From Paracoccaceae bacterium (GTDB lineage Bacteria; Pseudomonadota; Alphaproteobacteria; Rhodobacterales; Rhodobacteraceae), in contig SBGD01000013.1 of NCBI GenBank assembly GCA_006226775.1, positions 1-43,249 of the forward strand: DNA of 43,249 nt, given 5' to 3'. A model generated the notes under the pieces. That model ran no database searches. It saw nothing but the letters and a program-made list of their open reading frames with translations, and was not told the origin of the DNA. Every line of letters begins with the position of its first letter. Positions within the stretch are counted from its first letter, which is position 1. Both the position numbers and the translations under genes were made by a program. This document shows, one piece after another, positions 42,749 to 43,249 of the stretch.

Positions 42749-43249
42749 ATGACCGCCATCATCGCCACCCCCGCCCTGAACACCATTGCTCTGACCGACG
42801 AGCTGATCGCCCTGATCGACGACGCGCTGGCGGCGCAGGACCTGGCGACCGCGCTGAGCTTTGCCCCGGATCTCTACGACGGTGACGAGGGCAACGAAGG
42901 CGACGAATGGAACGAGGGCAACGAAGGCGACGAGGACGACGAAGGCGACGAGGGCGACGAAGGCAACGAGGAAAACGAAGGCAACGAAGGCGACGAAGGC
43001 AACGAAGGCGACGAAGACAACGAGCCCACCGACGGCAATGAAGGCGACGAGGGCAACGAAGGAAACGAGGGCAACGAGGGCAACGAAGACAACGAAGGCA
43101 ACGAAGGCGACGAGGACAACGAAGGCGACGAAGGCTTCGAGGGCGACGAGGACGACGAAGGCAACGAAGGCGACGAAGGCGACGAGGGCGACGAATACGA
43201 CGAGGGTGACGAAGGCGACGAACACGACGAGGACGACGAAGGCAACGAA
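42749..43249 (+). CDS. Acidic Gly-(Asp/Asn)-Glu triplet-repeat protein, 3' end beyond window
   Basis: The frame opens with ATG at 42749 (GGAGA six bases upstream) and is still open after 167 codons at the window edge. Residues 1-44 are ordinary and helix-prone (LTDELIALIDDALAAQDLATAL) with no Sec signal and no double-Gly leader motif. From residue 45 there are 41 unbroken triplets, mostly GDE or GNE. Position 1 is occasionally W, D, E, Y, H or P, position 2 once F, and one triplet reads PTD. There is no Lys, Arg or Cys in the repeat. With the type I exporter, the oxygenase and the peptidase adjacent, I infer an exported and possibly modified polymer. Low-complexity spacer or calcium/metal-binding protein are alternatives. 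Confidence 0.85.
   Translation, partial: MTAIIATPALNTIALTDELIALIDDALAAQDLATALSFAPDLYDGDEGNEGDEWNEGNEGDEDDEGDEGDEGNEENEGNEGDEGNEGDEDNEPTDGNEGDEGNEGNEGNEGNEDNEGNEGDEDNEGDEGFEGDEDDEGNEGDEGDEGDEYDEGDEGDEHDEDDEGNE
42881..43249 (+). repeat. Imperfect 9-bp tandem repeat, coding for G-D/N-E
   Basis: The unit is GGC(A/G)ACGA(A/G), repeated 41 times to the window edge with scattered substitutions and no frame break. Asp and Asn codons differ by one base (GAC/AAC), and both GAA and GAG are used for Glu. Confidence 0.95.

Noticed and set aside
42310-42786. 158-codon minus-strand frame over the leader of the repeat gene
   Set aside because: No ribosome site or family resemblance; it overlaps the N-terminus of the repeat-protein gene in antisense.
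42728-43245. Two long minus-strand frames of FVAFVAL-like and PSSPSS-like repeats
   Set aside because: They are the antisense readings of the 9-bp GGCGACGAA repeat; the plus-strand frame has a good ribosome site, an ordinary N-terminus and a sensible neighbourhood.
42881-43249. CRISPR-like or microsatellite array
   Set aside because: There are no spacers; the repeat is 9 bp, contiguous and kept in frame, so it is a coding repeat.

Overview
The window looks like a large extrachromosomal replicon (repABC plasmid or chromid) of a high-GC alphaproteobacterium, most likely a member of the Rhodobacteraceae/Roseobacter group. The reasons are the complete repA-repB-repC cassette at 10992-14480, the uniformly GC-rich codon use, and the families present: MocE-type Rieske ferredoxin, DUF1194, a CoxLMS-like molybdenum hydroxylase, and TIGR02466-like and PrtD-like proteins. 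No rRNA or tRNA gene was recognised. The species cannot be named from the sequence alone.

Layout. 1-5823: the end of an inositol catabolic operon (iolD partial, iolE, iolB), a LacI-family regulator, and a divergent desaturase-like oxygenase plus Rieske ferredoxin pair resembling rhizopine mocD/mocE. 6003-6530: a CcdAB-like toxin-antitoxin pair. 6603-10448: a three-subunit molybdenum hydroxylase operon with a MoaD/ThiS-like small protein. 10449-14503: the replication and partition module, with two exact copies of a 14-bp palindrome (candidate parS) flanking most of repC and a switchable hairpin leader before repC. 14926-23991: a bidirectional amino-sugar locus. On the minus strand it carries murQ and a sugar ABC transporter with an embedded Gfo/Idh/MocA oxidoreductase. 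On the plus strand it carries a BadF-type kinase, a NagR-like GntR regulator and nagA. Together these give a route for MurNAc/GlcNAc uptake and conversion to glucosamine-6-P.

24072-28741: tex, a secreted DUF1194 protein and a polytopic membrane protein. 28902-33619: a tight three-gene operon for a 2-oxoacid:ferredoxin oxidoreductase (KorAB) with a GltD-like flavin/Fe-S subunit. 33796-36732: an aldehyde dehydrogenase divergent from a UPF0261/Tm-1-like protein.

36745-43249 is the most unusual part. A minus-strand group encodes a TIGR02466-like putative 2OG-Fe(II) oxygenase, a type I secretion ABC protein whose nucleotide-binding motifs are badly eroded, an HlyD adaptor and a DUF4344 metallopeptidase. 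Divergent to it are a small free-standing M3-like (HEFGH) peptidase and a reading frame still open at the window edge. That frame has a helical 44-residue N-terminus followed by 41 consecutive Gly-(Asp/Asn)-Glu-type triplets. I propose that this is one system that makes, possibly hydroxylates, trims and exports an extremely acidic glycine-every-third-residue polymer. The protein descriptions are read directly from the sequence; the functional link is inference from gene neighbourhood.
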